Below are positions 35,732 to 45,491 of a DNA stretch of 64,000 nucleotides, piece by piece; within the stretch, counting starts at the first letter, position 1; the number at the start of each line of letters is the position of its first letter. The stretch covers positions 333,510-397,509 of the forward strand of contig NZ_FOMA01000003.1 in the NCBI RefSeq assembly GCF_900112495.1, given 5' to 3'. The position numbers and the translations under genes were made by a program. A model generated the notes under the pieces. The model did not search any database. It was not told the DNA's origin and saw only the letters and a program-made list of their open reading frames with translations. The stretch is from Bacillus sp. OV322 (GTDB taxonomy: Bacteria; Bacillota; Bacilli; Bacillales; DSM-1321).

Positions 35732-37051
35732 ATGCAATTGAATGGAACGGGAAGTGTGAATGATAGAGGACATCTTGAAATAGGCGGAGTGGATACGATT
35801 GAACTTGCAGAGAAATTTGGCACACCGCTATATGTCTATGATGTAGCTATGATCCGCGAAAGAGCGAGGGGTTTTAAGCGTACCTTTGACAAGCTTGGAA
35901 TCAGGGCTCAGGTAGCTTATGCAAGCAAAGCGTTTTCTACCATAGCGATGATACAGCTGGCAGAAGAAGAGGGCCTGTCGCTGGATGTGGTATCCGCCGG
36001 AGAATTATATACAGCCATTAAAGCAGATTTCCCTGCTGAAAGAATTCATTTTCATGGAAACAATAAAAGTGAAGATGAGCTGAATATGGCACTGGATTAT
36101 AAAATTGGCTGTATTGTTGTTGATAATTTTTCAGAATTGGAGCTGCTTGAGGAAATCTGCAGAACGAAAAAACAAAAGGTAGAGATCCTTCTCCGTGTTA
36201 CTCCAGGAATTGAGGCACATACACACGATTATATCCTTACAGGCCAGGAGGATTCTAAATTTGGTTTCGATTTACTGAACGGACAGGCACAGAAGGCACT
36301 TATCCAGGCTATGAAAAGCAGCTGGATCAATGTTCTTGGACTGCATTGCCATATTGGCTCACAAATCTTCGAAACAACGGGTTTTATACTGGCTGCAAGA
36401 AAAATAATCGGCCAGCTGAAAGTCTGGCACCAAACACTGAACTTCCATCCTGAGGTATTGAATTTGGGCGGCGGATTTGGAATTCGCTATACAGATGAAG
36501 ATGAACCGCTTCCTGCTTCTCAATATGTGGAGGCCATCGTGAATGAAGTCCAGGCCGAGCTTGGCGGCTCAGGCATCAGCATGCCTGAAATTTGGATTGA
36601 GCCTGGCCGTTCGCTTGTCGGGGATGCCGGAATTACACTTTATAAAGTCGGCTCTGAAAAAGAAGTGCCGAATGTGAGAAAATACCTGGCAGTGGACGGG
36701 GGCATGAGCGACAATATCCGTCCTGCCCTTTATGATGCAAAGTATGATGCTGTTTTGGCCAACAGGCCGCTTGATAAGGTGGAGGAAACCGTTTCGATTG
36801 CAGGGAAATGCTGTGAAAGCGGCGATATGCTGATTTGGGATCTTCCTCTTCCAATAGCAGGGCGAGGAGATATATTAGCCGTATTTTGCACAGGAGCCTA
36901 CGGGTATTCTATGTCAAATAACTATAACCGCATCCCGAGGCCTGCCGTCGTATTTGCGGAAAAAGGCGAAGCGCGGTTAGTAGTTAAAAGGGAAACCTTC
37001 GAAGATCTTATCCGCTTGGACCTTACACTGCATGAAAAAGTGAAAAATTAA
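35732..37051 (+). CDS. lysA: diaminopimelate decarboxylase
   Basis: A 439-residue pyridoxal-phosphate enzyme catalysing the last step of lysine synthesis, meso-diaminopimelate to L-lysine. The cofactor lysine is in VAYASKAFS, HCHIGSQIF and NLGGGFGIRY bind the phosphate, IWIEPGRSLVGDAG is present, and the active-site Cys region is KCCESGD. AAAGGAGAGGGG precedes ATG 35732; the longer upstream frame lacks a ribosome-binding site. It follows spoVAF, as in B. subtilis. Confidence 0.96.
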   Translation: MQLNGTGSVNDRGHLEIGGVDTIELAEKFGTPLYVYDVAMIRERARGFKRTFDKLGIRAQVAYASKAFSTIAMIQLAEEEGLSLDVVSAGELYTAIKADFPAERIHFHGNNKSEDELNMALDYKIGCIVVDNFSELELLEEICRTKKQKVEILLRVTPGIEAHTHDYILTGQEDSKFGFDLLNGQAQKALIQAMKSSWINVLGLHCHIGSQIFETTGFILAARKIIGQLKVWHQTLNFHPEVLNLGGGFGIRYTDEDEPLPASQYVEAIVNEVQAELGGSGISMPEIWIEPGRSLVGDAGITLYKVGSEKEVPNVRKYLAVDGGMSDNIRPALYDAKYDAVLANRPLDKVEETVSIAGKCCESGDMLIWDLPLPIAGRGDILAVFCTGAYGYSMSNNYNRIPRPAVVFAEKGEARLVVKRETFEDLIRLDLTLHEKVKN

Positions 37052-37060
37052 ATAAAACCG

Positions 37061-37105
37061 AAAAAGGGATTACGGAATGTGAACATTCTGTAATCCCTTT
37101 TTGAT
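37061..37105 (+). terminator. intrinsic terminator after lysA
   Basis: A near-perfect 20-bp stem, AAAAAGGGATTACGGAATGT with ACATTCTGTAATCCCTTTTT, and a T run. Confidence 0.93.
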
Positions 37106-37134
37106 TTGGAGTTTTTTGGAGTGTGAGTTCCTAT

Positions 37135-37218
37135 TTGGCTCGAATTACTTGAAAATTGGCTCAAATGGGGCTGGAATTCGCTCTAATGTAAGAGGATTTG
37201 GCCCGAATTCATTGTGTA
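37135..37218. repeat. 21-bp periodic array, four units
   Basis: Four units start exactly 21 bases apart, at 37135, 37156, 37177 and 37198. Their first 12 bases are TTGGCTCGAATT, TTGGCTCAAATG, TTCGCTCTAATG and TTGGCCCGAATT; the remaining nine bases differ. It is not coding in any supported way and has no promoter signals. It may be a binding array or a decayed tandem repeat. Confidence 0.7.
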
Positions 37219-37790
37219 TTAGAATCAATTATCCTTTTAACTGGAAAATACTGAACCCGATTCTTTCAGAAAAAGTAAATGAATGACCATTTGCTCTATT
37301 GTGAAGCTAAGCTTTGAGTTTATTCTAAAAAACCTTGAGAATCCTTCATATCAGCTGGATTAGCCGGCAACTATGCTGCAGGTCACACAATCTATATTAC
37401 TGAATATTCCATCTAGACAATTTAAAATAAATGAACTAATATTAAAAAATTTAATATATTGTTCAAAAGCCAGGAAATATTGTCGATTCTTCATTTACAA
37501 GTTAAGTTATTAATTGTAATATTTTAGAAGTAAACAGATGGAAAGTTATTACATTTTATGTGATTTCCTCACAAATCTCATTAATAAACAACATTTTTTA
37601 AGAAAAGAACCTTAATGATAAGAGGATAATGCCGGCATGATAAAAATAGAGAACGGTGAGCTTACATAACAAAGTGAATTTCCAGTTCAAGCACTGAAAA
37701 ATGTATCTTAAACTAATGATCTAACACCGTAAAATATATTTTTATCCTGCTTTTAAACCTGCAGTAAATTCTTTAAGGCGGAGCGGGCAT
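37219..37790. other. long AT-rich non-coding region
   Basis: About 570 bases of AT-rich DNA between the 21-bp array and a broken lipoprotein gene. No open frame with a ribosome-binding site and no recognisable RNA is seen. Several short AT palindromes occur around 37430-37560. Confidence 0.5.
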
Positions 37791-38310
37791 ATGCGTAGAC
37801 TAAAATATTTACTTATCCTGGTAATTCTAACAGCAGCACTGACCGCTTGTGCTTCAACCCCTGATTTCAAGCCGTATAATGGCAATTCTCTCAGAATAGC
37901 AGTTGTTGGAGAGCCGCCAGAAGTAAAAGAGGAGCAAGTGAGATTCACAAAAATTTCTTTTGATGAAATGACAATTGGAAAATTGAAGTCATATGATGCG
38001 GTTTTTATTGCGAAAAACAACCATTATAAAGCGGCTGAAAGTAAATATACAGATGTTTATTTAAGATCAGCTATCCCTTTCTTTTATAGGAACTTATAAT
38101 TATATTCCTTTTATTAAAAAAGATATAGCATACAACAAATCCTGGAACTGGAGACCAGGTTTAGAATATGCTGTGGGTATTCAAGCATTAAAAGACAATG
38201 ATACAGTACAATGTTGGGGATATGGTTTGTATAATGATGAAATGACGGATGAAAATATCGGGGATGTTTATTCTAGAATTTTTGAGCAAATTGATAAGCT
38301 TAATCTTTAA
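37791..38310 (+). pseudogene. lipoprotein gene of unknown function, frameshifted
   Basis: The first frame (37791-38099) encodes a lipoprotein signal with the lipobox ALTAC (cysteine at residue 20) and stops after IPFFYRNL. From 38089 the +1 frame continues as coding-like protein, GTYNYIPFIKKDIAYNKSW, to a stop at 38308-38310, ending RIFEQIDKLNL. Removing one base near the T-rich TTTCTTTTATAGG would join both into about 172 residues. The shift is either a real mutation or a sequencing error. AGGCGGAGCGGGC lies before ATG 37791. No family is recognised. Confidence 0.68.
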
Positions 38311-38349
38311 ACAAAAAAACCTGCCGAGGTTGTTAAAACATAAAAAACC

Positions 38350-38392
38350 AAAAGGAGATACGGAATGGCCACATCCCGTATCTCCTTTGTTA
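38350..38392. terminator. inverted repeat between converging genes
   Basis: AAAGGAGATACGG (38351-38363) pairs with CCGTATCTCCTTT (38376-38388). The minus direction has the better T-rich tail, so it most likely ends ypuA transcription. Confidence 0.75.
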
Positions 38393-38429
38393 GAAAGCGG
38401 GATCTGACCTTCCGCTTATTGATTCATTA

Positions 38430-39305
38430 TCATGAAAATAGTGATTTTATTGCATCAATCAGGCTGCTGAAAAAATCTTTTAACTTATCAAGAAAGGACT
38501 GGCCTTCGTCGGATTTTAAAAAGGTTGTCAGTTTTTCCTTGGCTTTTGTTAATTGATCTCCAACAGAGTTCCAGTTAATGTTCAAGTCCTTTAGTTTGTT
38601 GAACAAGTCGGTTAAACTCTGAAGCTGTTCGTCTGTCAGCTTGATGCCGAGATCATCTGCCGCTTTTTTAATGATGCTTTTGATGTCATCCTCTGTTTTT
38701 GGAGGATTCTTTGCCATTTCTTCCTTAATTTTAGTCATTAGGGCAGAGGCCTTATCAGAGCCAATTTTGTCGCCAAGCTGTGCCGTTTTCACCATTTCTT
38801 CGTTGGCCGCCTTTTTGACGTCTTCCGGAATGGTTTTGTTTGAAGAGAGCTCGTAAGCTTTAATTACACCGGTCAATGCGGCTGTTCCCGATACAGGGAT
38901 AGGAGCGGTCACATAGACGGATGCATCTTTTACTCCGGCTGTGGCAAGCGCGTTAATGTACATTTCTTCTGTAACCCAGTTAATATTTTTGCTTTGTACC
39001 TTAAGTCCGGTTCCGGCCTTCTCAAGTGTGATGGCAGAAGACGATATTGCTTTAGTGCCGATTAAGCGGCTTGGAATATAATCGCCAAGATAGTCATGCT
39101 CTTCTTTGTTCGTGACAGTCAGGATATCTGTTCCCTGCGGTGCCTTCATTTCTGACAATATCATCTGTTTTTGCTCTTCTGTTAAATTCTCCCCGAGCGT
39201 AACGGTCATGTCACCGACTGCAGCATCAGCAAAGGCTCTCAGCGGAAGCAGCAAGCATAGTATAAGGGTCAAAACTGCCCATTTTTTTGAAATTCTGATT
39301 TTCAT
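38430..39305 (-). CDS. ypuA: exported DUF1002 protein (YpuA family)
   Basis: A 291-residue exported protein. A signal peptide covers residues 1 to about 26 (basic MKIRISKKW, hydrophobic core, ending RAFADA). The mature part begins AAVGDMTVTLGENLTEEQK, typical of DUF1002/YpuA, and includes SRLIGTKAISSSAI. The C-terminal 100 residues are charged helices. In B. subtilis ypuA responds to cell-envelope stress; its function is unknown. AAGGAGG precedes ATG 39305. Confidence 0.9.
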   Translation of the reverse strand: MKIRISKKWAVLTLILCLLLPLRAFADAAVGDMTVTLGENLTEEQKQMILSEMKAPQGTDILTVTNKEEHDYLGDYIPSRLIGTKAISSSAITLEKAGTGLKVQSKNINWVTEEMYINALATAGVKDASVYVTAPIPVSGTAALTGVIKAYELSSNKTIPEDVKKAANEEMVKTAQLGDKIGSDKASALMTKIKEEMAKNPPKTEDDIKSIIKKAADDLGIKLTDEQLQSLTDLFNKLKDLNINWNSVGDQLTKAKEKLTTFLKSDEGQSFLDKLKDFFSSLIDAIKSLFS

Positions 39306-40332
<1,027 letters not shown>

Positions 40333-40337
40333 CGCCT

Positions 40338-40371
40338 GACCTTATTCCTTTCGGGGAATAAGGTCTTTTTG
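40338..40371 (+). terminator. intrinsic terminator after ribT
   Basis: GACCTTATTCC (40338-40348) pairs with GGAATAAGGTC (40355-40365), followed by T residues. Confidence 0.92.
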
Positions 40372-40423
40372 CATGCTATGCCTGTTTTTCCGGGCTGCAG
40401 GGCAGAAAAACACGAGGAGGCCC

Positions 40424-40948
40424 TTATCTGCCGGCATTTTTCATGCTTAGGATCCTGGCTCTTTCTTCGATAACCTCCGAACGGTCCCTTAATGAATGTT
40501 TATTGACTAAAAATGGGTCATGGAGCAGACTGTCAGAACACCAGGCAAGACCCTTGCTCAGGCACAAGGCTTCACATTCCTTTATCAGACCCGGATCGGA
40601 AATCGGAAGGATAAAGTGTTCATACGGCTTGCCTTGGAGCAGGCGTTCATGAAGCTCTGATAATAATTGCATGAGCATGCTGTAATTTAATCCGAGGTTA
40701 AGTGTTTCAGTTTTTTTGCACTGTAAGATATTCAAAGATTTTTGAAGTGTCTTCAGGGCGCCTTTTCCGTTTCCTCTGCGCTGATGGTAAAGTGCTACTG
40801 CAAGCTGAATGAAGCCTACCCAATGGGACTGTTTATCCCCTGGAGAAGTCTTTTTCCAATATTCTTCAAGGATTTCATGGCATTCGAAATAATCTCTGTC
40901 TCCGTGAAAATGAACCAGATATGTAACATACTCTTGTGGATAGCTCAC
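40424..40948 (-). CDS. ypuF: DUF309 domain protein (YpuF family)
   Basis: A 174-residue all-helical protein. The DUF309 signature is FHGDRDYFECHEILEEYWK (residues about 12-30), followed by WVGFIQLAVALYHQRRGN. The molecular role is unknown. The GTG start at 40948 has an excellent AAGGAGGTG upstream and gives exactly the B. subtilis YpuF length; the longer frame to 41155 is not supported. In B. subtilis ypuF follows ribT on the same strand; here it is inverted. Confidence 0.9.
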   Translation of the reverse strand: MSYPQEYVTYLVHFHGDRDYFECHEILEEYWKKTSPGDKQSHWVGFIQLAVALYHQRRGNGKGALKTLQKSLNILQCKKTETLNLGLNYSMLMQLLSELHERLLQGKPYEHFILPISDPGLIKECEALCLSKGLAWCSDSLLHDPFLVNKHSLRDRSEVIEERARILSMKNAGR

Positions 40949-41304
40949 GCGGCACCTCCTTTTCGTCGTCATATGAGATATTGTAGCACAGGATGTGTTT
41001 GTACAAACATTGAAAGGGTGCAGAACAAGATAAAGAGCCGATTGCATGGCAATCAGCTCTCCTTCTTCGGATGGCAGCAATGCCGCCCGAAGAACCAGGA
41101 AGCGCAATTTCTTAGGATGAAAACCGTGCAGGAAACAATTGTCTGCTTCATGCAATGTCCTTTATCCCCCCATGTAAAGTACCTCCCTGGAATTTTCCTT
41201 CTTTACATGTTCAGAGTATGAAATTGTAGGCGAATGTGTTTGGGCGGCTGCCCAATCAGAAAAAATTTCTCATACAGAGGAGCAGCTGCAGTGAAAGAAT
41301 CTTG
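40949..41304. other. non-coding region between ypuF and scpA
   Basis: No supported gene. CATGTAAAG (41171-41179) and CTTTACATG (41201-41209) form a 9-bp inverted repeat around a SD-like sequence. A minus-strand 32-codon frame (ATG near 41153) follows an AAAGGAC sequence but does not look protein-like. Confidence 0.4.
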
Positions 41305-41333
41305 TTGGACAAACCCCGTTAATCTACTATACT
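41305..41333 (+). promoter_or_regulatory. SigA promoter of scpA operon
   Basis: TTGGAC (41305-41310), a 17-base spacer and TATACT (41328-41333). It would give a leader of about 195 bases before scpA, containing several short G+C-rich hairpins (for example GCCC/GGGC near 41490-41506). Confidence 0.7.
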
Positions 41334-41533
41334 TAAGGATAGCGGGATAAGGGTTTTTATAGAAAATATCCTTCTGTCATGGCGGGCTTCCCCTATGATG
41401 GATAGGTGAACGAAATGTGTTTTCGACGGGCAGTTTTACCCGCTTAGACTTCTTTAGACTCTCCTTTGAACCGGGAGCATTCAGCCCGTTTAAATAGGGC
41501 AGTAACCAATCATGATATTGCGGGGTTTTTACT

Positions 41534-42295
41534 ATGGGCTACAACATTAAAATTGATGCATTTGAAGGTCCTATGGACTTGCTTCTTCATTTGATCAACC
41601 GGCTTGAGATAGATATTTATGATATTCCGATGTCTGAAATTACAGACCAGTATGTGGGCTATATTCACGCAATGAAGGATCTTGAACTGGATATCGCAAG
41701 TGAATATCTGGTAATGGCTGCAACATTGCTGGCGATAAAAAGCAAAATGCTTCTTCCCAAGCATGAGGACGAAGCGGTATTTGATGAAGATGGTGCTTCC
41801 TTTGAAGAAGATCCACGGGACGAACTTGTTGAACAGCTGCTTGAATACCGGAAGTTCAAACAGGCAGCAAAGGAATTTAAGACACTTGAAGAAGAACGGG
41901 GCATGGTTTTTACACGCCCTCCGGCAGATTTGTCTGATTTGGCCAAAGAAACGGAGCAGAAGCGGGAGGATTTGAATGTAAGCCTGTACGATATGCTGGG
42001 CGCCCTGCAAAAACTGCTCCGCAGGCAGAAGATACAAAAGCCGATTTATACAAAAATAACCAGACAGGAAATTTCCATTGAAAAAAGGATGGATGAAATT
42101 CTGTATGATCTGAAGAATTTTATCGGGAGAAGAAGCTTTTTTGATCTTTTTCCTTTTCGGGAAAAGGGACATATTGTTGTAACGTTCCTTGCGGTTCTGG
42201 AATTGATGAAAATGAATGAAATTATGGTAGAGCAAGACGGGAATTTCTCGGAAATTTTTGTAGCAGCTAAGGAAGGTGCAGCAGTTGGAGGGTAA
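41534..42295 (+). CDS. scpA: segregation and condensation protein A
   Basis: A 253-residue kleisin subunit of the Smc-ScpAB condensin, which bridges the SMC heads and helps compact and segregate the chromosome. The N-terminal motif is AFEGPMDLLLHLI, followed by YLVMAATLLAIKSKMLLP, an acidic linker with DEAVFDEDGASFEEDP, and a C-terminal winged helix with VTFLAVLELMKMNEI. GCGGGG lies before ATG 41534. It overlaps scpB by about 11 bases. Confidence 0.96.
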   Translation: MGYNIKIDAFEGPMDLLLHLINRLEIDIYDIPMSEITDQYVGYIHAMKDLELDIASEYLVMAATLLAIKSKMLLPKHEDEAVFDEDGASFEEDPRDELVEQLLEYRKFKQAAKEFKTLEEERGMVFTRPPADLSDLAKETEQKREDLNVSLYDMLGALQKLLRRQKIQKPIYTKITRQEISIEKRMDEILYDLKNFIGRRSFFDLFPFREKGHIVVTFLAVLELMKMNEIMVEQDGNFSEIFVAAKEGAAVGG

Positions 42296-42872
42296 CAATT
42301 GGAAGGGCAGTTTAGAAGCCCTGTTATTTGCAGCAGGAGATGACGGTTTGTCCTTAAAACAGATTTCTTCTGTTCTGGATATTACGGAGATGGAAGCTGC
42401 AAATGTCATTGAAGACTTAAGAGAAACATACGATTCAGAAGAGAGAGGAATACAGCTTGCTGAGATGGGAGGGGTGTTTCAGCTGGCTACTAAAAAAGAA
42501 CATGCCGATTACCTGAAAAAACTTGTTGAAACGTCGGGGACGCAGGGGCTTACACAGGCTGCACTGGAAACACTGGCTATCATTGCTTATAAGCAGCCGC
42601 TGACGAGGGCTGAGATTGAAGAAATCAGGGGTGTTAAGACAGAACGTCCGCTGCAGACCCTTGTTTCAAAAGTCCTGATAAAAGAAGTCGGCCGTGCCGA
42701 TGGGCCGGGAAGGGCATTTTTGTATGGCACAACAAAGGAATTTTTGGATTATTTCGGATTGAAATCGCTTGAGGAGCTTCCGCCGCTTGCTGATTCTCAA
42801 GGTGAAGAGAATGATATGGGTGAAGCCGATCTGTTCTTCGGGAAATTCCAGGATAATATAGAGCAGAATTAA
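42285..42872 (+). CDS. scpB: segregation and condensation protein B
   Basis: A 195-residue protein made of two winged-helix domains that dimerises and binds ScpA. Recognisable segments are WKGSLEALLFAAGDDGLSLKQ and ALETLAIIAYKQPLTRAEIEEIRG, and the GLKSLEELPPL end. TTG 42285 is preferred, with GGAAGG eight bases upstream; an in-frame GTG at 42276 overlaps that site. The start lies inside scpA. Confidence 0.95.
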   Translation: MEGNNWKGSLEALLFAAGDDGLSLKQISSVLDITEMEAANVIEDLRETYDSEERGIQLAEMGGVFQLATKKEHADYLKKLVETSGTQGLTQAALETLAIIAYKQPLTRAEIEEIRGVKTERPLQTLVSKVLIKEVGRADGPGRAFLYGTTKEFLDYFGLKSLEELPPLADSQGEENDMGEADLFFGKFQDNIEQN

Positions 42873-42962
42873 ACTCTCGGCTGCAAATGGTGCATGACAG
42901 ATTTTTGATAATTGTGATAATATACTATTCATATAGATACCTTGCAGTCAGGAGGGAAGTCT

Positions 42963-43352
42963 TTGAATATATTGGAATGCCAGGGATATGAGCTCGAAAA
43001 GGAAAAATCCAACTCGCCTGAGGAATTTTTTAACAGGTCGGCCGTAAGATACATAGAAGGCGGAGCTGAAAAAACACTTACTGTTTTGTACCTTCGTTAC
43101 TTTGATGAATTAATGGAAAAACATACTCCTTACAAGGCCAATCCGCTGTTTCGATGTTCCGGCCGCGATGTCTGTCTCTCGGATATCGCTGCACTTGTCT
43201 GCCTGATGGCTGATCGGGGATTCAAGGAGCGAAAAAGAGTGTACGTGAATTCGGAAGAGGATTTTTTCGGGTATTTCAAAACTGCTGACTTTCACCTTTT
43301 GCAAAAGATATTTATCGCACTTTCCAATGGAAGTCAATACGAAATTCTATGA
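42963..43352 (+). CDS. conserved hypothetical protein between scpB and ypuI
   Basis: A 129-residue soluble protein that I do not recognise. It is acidic at the start (YELEKEKSNSPEEFF) and contains AVRYIEGGAEKTLTVLYLRYF and DIAALVCLMADRGFKERKRVYV. The TTG start at 42963 has a strong AGGAGGG six bases upstream. It lies 90 bases after scpB and 46 bases before the next gene. No domain is assigned. Confidence 0.7.
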   Translation: MNILECQGYELEKEKSNSPEEFFNRSAVRYIEGGAEKTLTVLYLRYFDELMEKHTPYKANPLFRCSGRDVCLSDIAALVCLMADRGFKERKRVYVNSEEDFFGYFKTADFHLLQKIFIALSNGSQYEIL

Positions 43353-43398
43353 GATGATGCAGAATGAAAATCTGTTAAAATATGAGGAGGGTGCACGG

Positions 43399-43887
43399 TT
43401 GGGGAATTTAATTGTAAAATCTCAGCTTGAGGATGTTAGTGTTTTTTTGGAGGGTACTGTTGCAAAGCTTGAAAACTTTCTGAATGAAACCACTCTTTCA
43501 AGCCTTAAGCAGGAGAGTGCCGGGGACGAAAGGTATTATAAAAGAGTCATTTCCAATGTAAGGAGGCTGCTTGTTCACTGTGAAGATGGACTGGAAGCCT
43601 GCCAAATCGTCCTTAAAAATGAAATTTTTCATAAAGCGGCTGCTGAAAAAACACTTTATAAAATTTACCACCAATGTGTGGATGAATTCTTTTCTCCTAA
43701 ATCCGATTGCTGGTTTGAAGACAGCCGTTCAGCGTATACAGGAAAAAACTCAATTAAATTCCATAGCGGGGTACCTGAGAGCATATCAGGAATCTTCAGA
43801 AACCTGGAAAAGGAATTTCAGTCTGTGCGTGAAGACCTGGAATTCTATGAAACAGATTACCGGACAAAAATGCTTCAATCTAAATAA
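43399..43887 (+). CDS. ypuI: YpuI family protein (DUF3907)
   Basis: A 162-residue, mostly helical protein. GNLIVKSQLEDVSVFLEGTV and KLENFLNETTLSSL mark the YpuI/DUF3907 family, and the location after scpAB and before dacB agrees. Function is unknown. The TTG start at 43399 is chosen because GGAGGG lies seven bases upstream; the frame is open from an ATG at 43327 inside the previous gene but without such a site. A strong terminator follows. Confidence 0.8.
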   Translation: MGNLIVKSQLEDVSVFLEGTVAKLENFLNETTLSSLKQESAGDERYYKRVISNVRRLLVHCEDGLEACQIVLKNEIFHKAAAEKTLYKIYHQCVDEFFSPKSDCWFEDSRSAYTGKNSIKFHSGVPESISGIFRNLEKEFQSVREDLEFYETDYRTKMLQSK

Positions 43888-43894
43888 CAAATGA

Positions 43895-43957
43895 CGAAGA
43901 GGGTGTTCCTGAAAGGCCATAATTCATTGGCCTTTTGGAAACATCCTCTTTTCTTTT
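43895..43957 (+). terminator. intrinsic terminator after ypuI
   Basis: A long stem with GAAGAGGGTGTTCC and GGAAACATCCTCTTTTC outer arms and an inner AAAGGCCA/TGGCCTTT stem, followed by T-rich sequence. Confidence 0.85.
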
Positions 43958-44184
43958 GGCTCTTTTCTTAAGGTTGTTGTTATTTAATAAGTTTTCGAGG
44001 CAAATCTATTGTTAAAGCAGGTTGATTGGAGCGAGAGGTGCGAAGACTCCAGCGGGATTAGCGTGACAGATGAGACCCGCAGACGCAAGTCGAGGAGGAT
44101 CAGCGCACGCCCCGCGGTAAGCGGAGCATCCTGTAGCGGAATCACCCCCTTGTTCCATAGCAACAAAGTTTACGAAAACAGCCT
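43958..44184 (+). repeat. repeat family B, full copy 2
   Basis: The copy starts GGCTCTTTTCTT and ends GTTTACGAAAACAGCC. It shares ATTGTTAAAGCAGGTTGATT, GGAGCGAGAGGTGCGAAGAC, GATGAGACCCGCAGACGC, CGCCCCGCGG and GCAACAAAGTTTACG with the copy at 60047-60280, the closest pair in the window. It lies between ypuI and the dacB promoter. Confidence 0.85.
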
Positions 44185-44276
44185 TTCTTTTTTTGCTCTC
44201 TGCAGAATGGAGGTAAGACAGAAGCCTGCAGGATCTCCATATTCAGCTGGTGACCTTTTAAAATGACCTGTTTTAT

Positions 44277-44304
44277 TCATATCCCATCTTCCTTTGCATA
44301 CACT
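44277..44304 (+). promoter_or_regulatory. SigE-type promoter of dacB
   Basis: TCATATC (44277-44283), a 13-base spacer and CATACACT (44297-44304) match the SigE consensus well. dacB-spmA-spmB is a SigE operon in B. subtilis. Confidence 0.82.
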
Positions 44305-44336
44305 TGTACTAAACCATAATGGGACGAGGGGAAAAT

Positions 44337-45491
44337 ATGCGTTTTCTTAATAGATGCCTGCCAGTCTTACTTGCTGCAGTGCTGTTTCTGTCATTCTATC
44401 CGCTTCAGCCAAAAGCAGCTTCAGGAGTGACGGCCCACAGTGCCATATTGATGGACCAGGAAAGCGGACGAGTATTATTTGAAAAAAACGCACATGAAAA
44501 GAGCCGCATCGCAAGCATTACAAAAATTATGACAGCCATATTGGCCGTCGAATCCGGAAAAATGAATAAAACAGTGACGGTGTCGGACAATGCCGTTGGA
44601 ACAGAAGGCTCCTCTCTGTATCTTAAATACGGAGAAAAAATTAAATTGCGGGATCTTGTTTATGGACTGATGCTGCGTTCCGGCAATGATGCTGCTGTAG
44701 CCATTGCTGAAGAGGTGGGTGGAAGCCTTGACGGGTTTGTCTGGATGATGAATCAAAAAGCGGAAGAAATCGGTATGAAAGACAGCCATTTTACTAATCC
44801 CCATGGCCTTGATAACACAAAGGACCATTATTCTTCTGCTTATGACATGGCTCTTCTGACCAGATATGCCATGCAAAATAGCACATATAAAAAAATTGCA
44901 GGAACGAAAATCCACAAAGCCCGCAATTCCATGGAAACCTGGGATTATGTCTGGAAAAATAAAAATAAGCTTTTAACCCAGTTATATGAATACTGTACTG
45001 GAGGGAAAACAGGCTATACAAAGCTTGCTAAACGGACACTTGTGACAACGGCCTCAAAGAATGGGCTTCACCTTGTTGCAGTAACCCTGAATGGACCTGA
45101 TGACTGGAATGACCATATCCATATGTATGAGTCCTCATACAGTACGTATAAGCCTGCAGAGATCCTTTCTAAAGGAGAAATTACCGGTGTGAAAGCAAAG
45201 CCTTACAAAGGTAATATCTATTACAGAAACAGCTTTACCTATCCTCTGCTGAAAAAAGAACATGATAAAATCACGGTAGAAATGAAAATGTTAAAGCCTC
45301 AAAAGAGCTGGGAGGATAAAAAGAATATACCTGAAATCGTCGGAAAAGCAGTGATTTACCTGGATGGAAGGGTCATTGGGGTGCGTTCCATTTTTTACGG
45401 AAAGCATCAGGAAGCATTTAAGCAGCAATCCTTTCAGGCATCATGGCTCGACCTGTTAAAGTCCTTCCTTGGGATCAGCCATCATGGTTAA
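44337..45491 (+). CDS. dacB: sporulation D-alanyl-D-alanine carboxypeptidase DacB (PBP5*)
   Basis: A 384-residue exported carboxypeptidase that trims peptide side chains in spore cortex peptidoglycan and so limits cross-linking. It has a signal peptide (residues 1 to about 27), the active-site Ser in ASITKIMTA (S-x-x-K), the SGN motif in RSGNDA, KTG in GGKTGYT and a C-terminal anchoring helix. CGAGGGGAAAAT precedes ATG 44337. spmA begins inside its last codons. Confidence 0.94.
   Translation: MRFLNRCLPVLLAAVLFLSFYPLQPKAASGVTAHSAILMDQESGRVLFEKNAHEKSRIASITKIMTAILAVESGKMNKTVTVSDNAVGTEGSSLYLKYGEKIKLRDLVYGLMLRSGNDAAVAIAEEVGGSLDGFVWMMNQKAEEIGMKDSHFTNPHGLDNTKDHYSSAYDMALLTRYAMQNSTYKKIAGTKIHKARNSMETWDYVWKNKNKLLTQLYEYCTGGKTGYTKLAKRTLVTTASKNGLHLVAVTLNGPDDWNDHIHMYESSYSTYKPAEILSKGEITGVKAKPYKGNIYYRNSFTYPLLKKEHDKITVEMKMLKPQKSWEDKKNIPEIVGKAVIYLDGRVIGVRSIFYGKHQEAFKQQSFQASWLDLLKSFLGISHHG

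Noticed and set aside
37135-37218. Possible short CRISPR array
   Set aside because: The spacing leaves only nine variable bases, the repeats are short and diverged, and there are no cas genes.
37101-37286. 61-codon open frame over the 21-bp array
   Set aside because: It has no ribosome-binding site, and its content is only the translated repeat.
41056-41153. Short minus-strand peptide gene upstream of ypuF
   Set aside because: It has about 32 codons with unusual Cys/Trp/His content and only a weak ribosome-binding site.
41510-42409. 299-codon minus-strand open frame
   Set aside because: It is the antisense shadow of scpA, with low-complexity, Phe/Cys-rich content and no ribosome-binding site.
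43958-44184. 85-codon frame over repeat copy 2
   Set aside because: The frame is a chance reading of the family B repeat; other copies do not keep it open.
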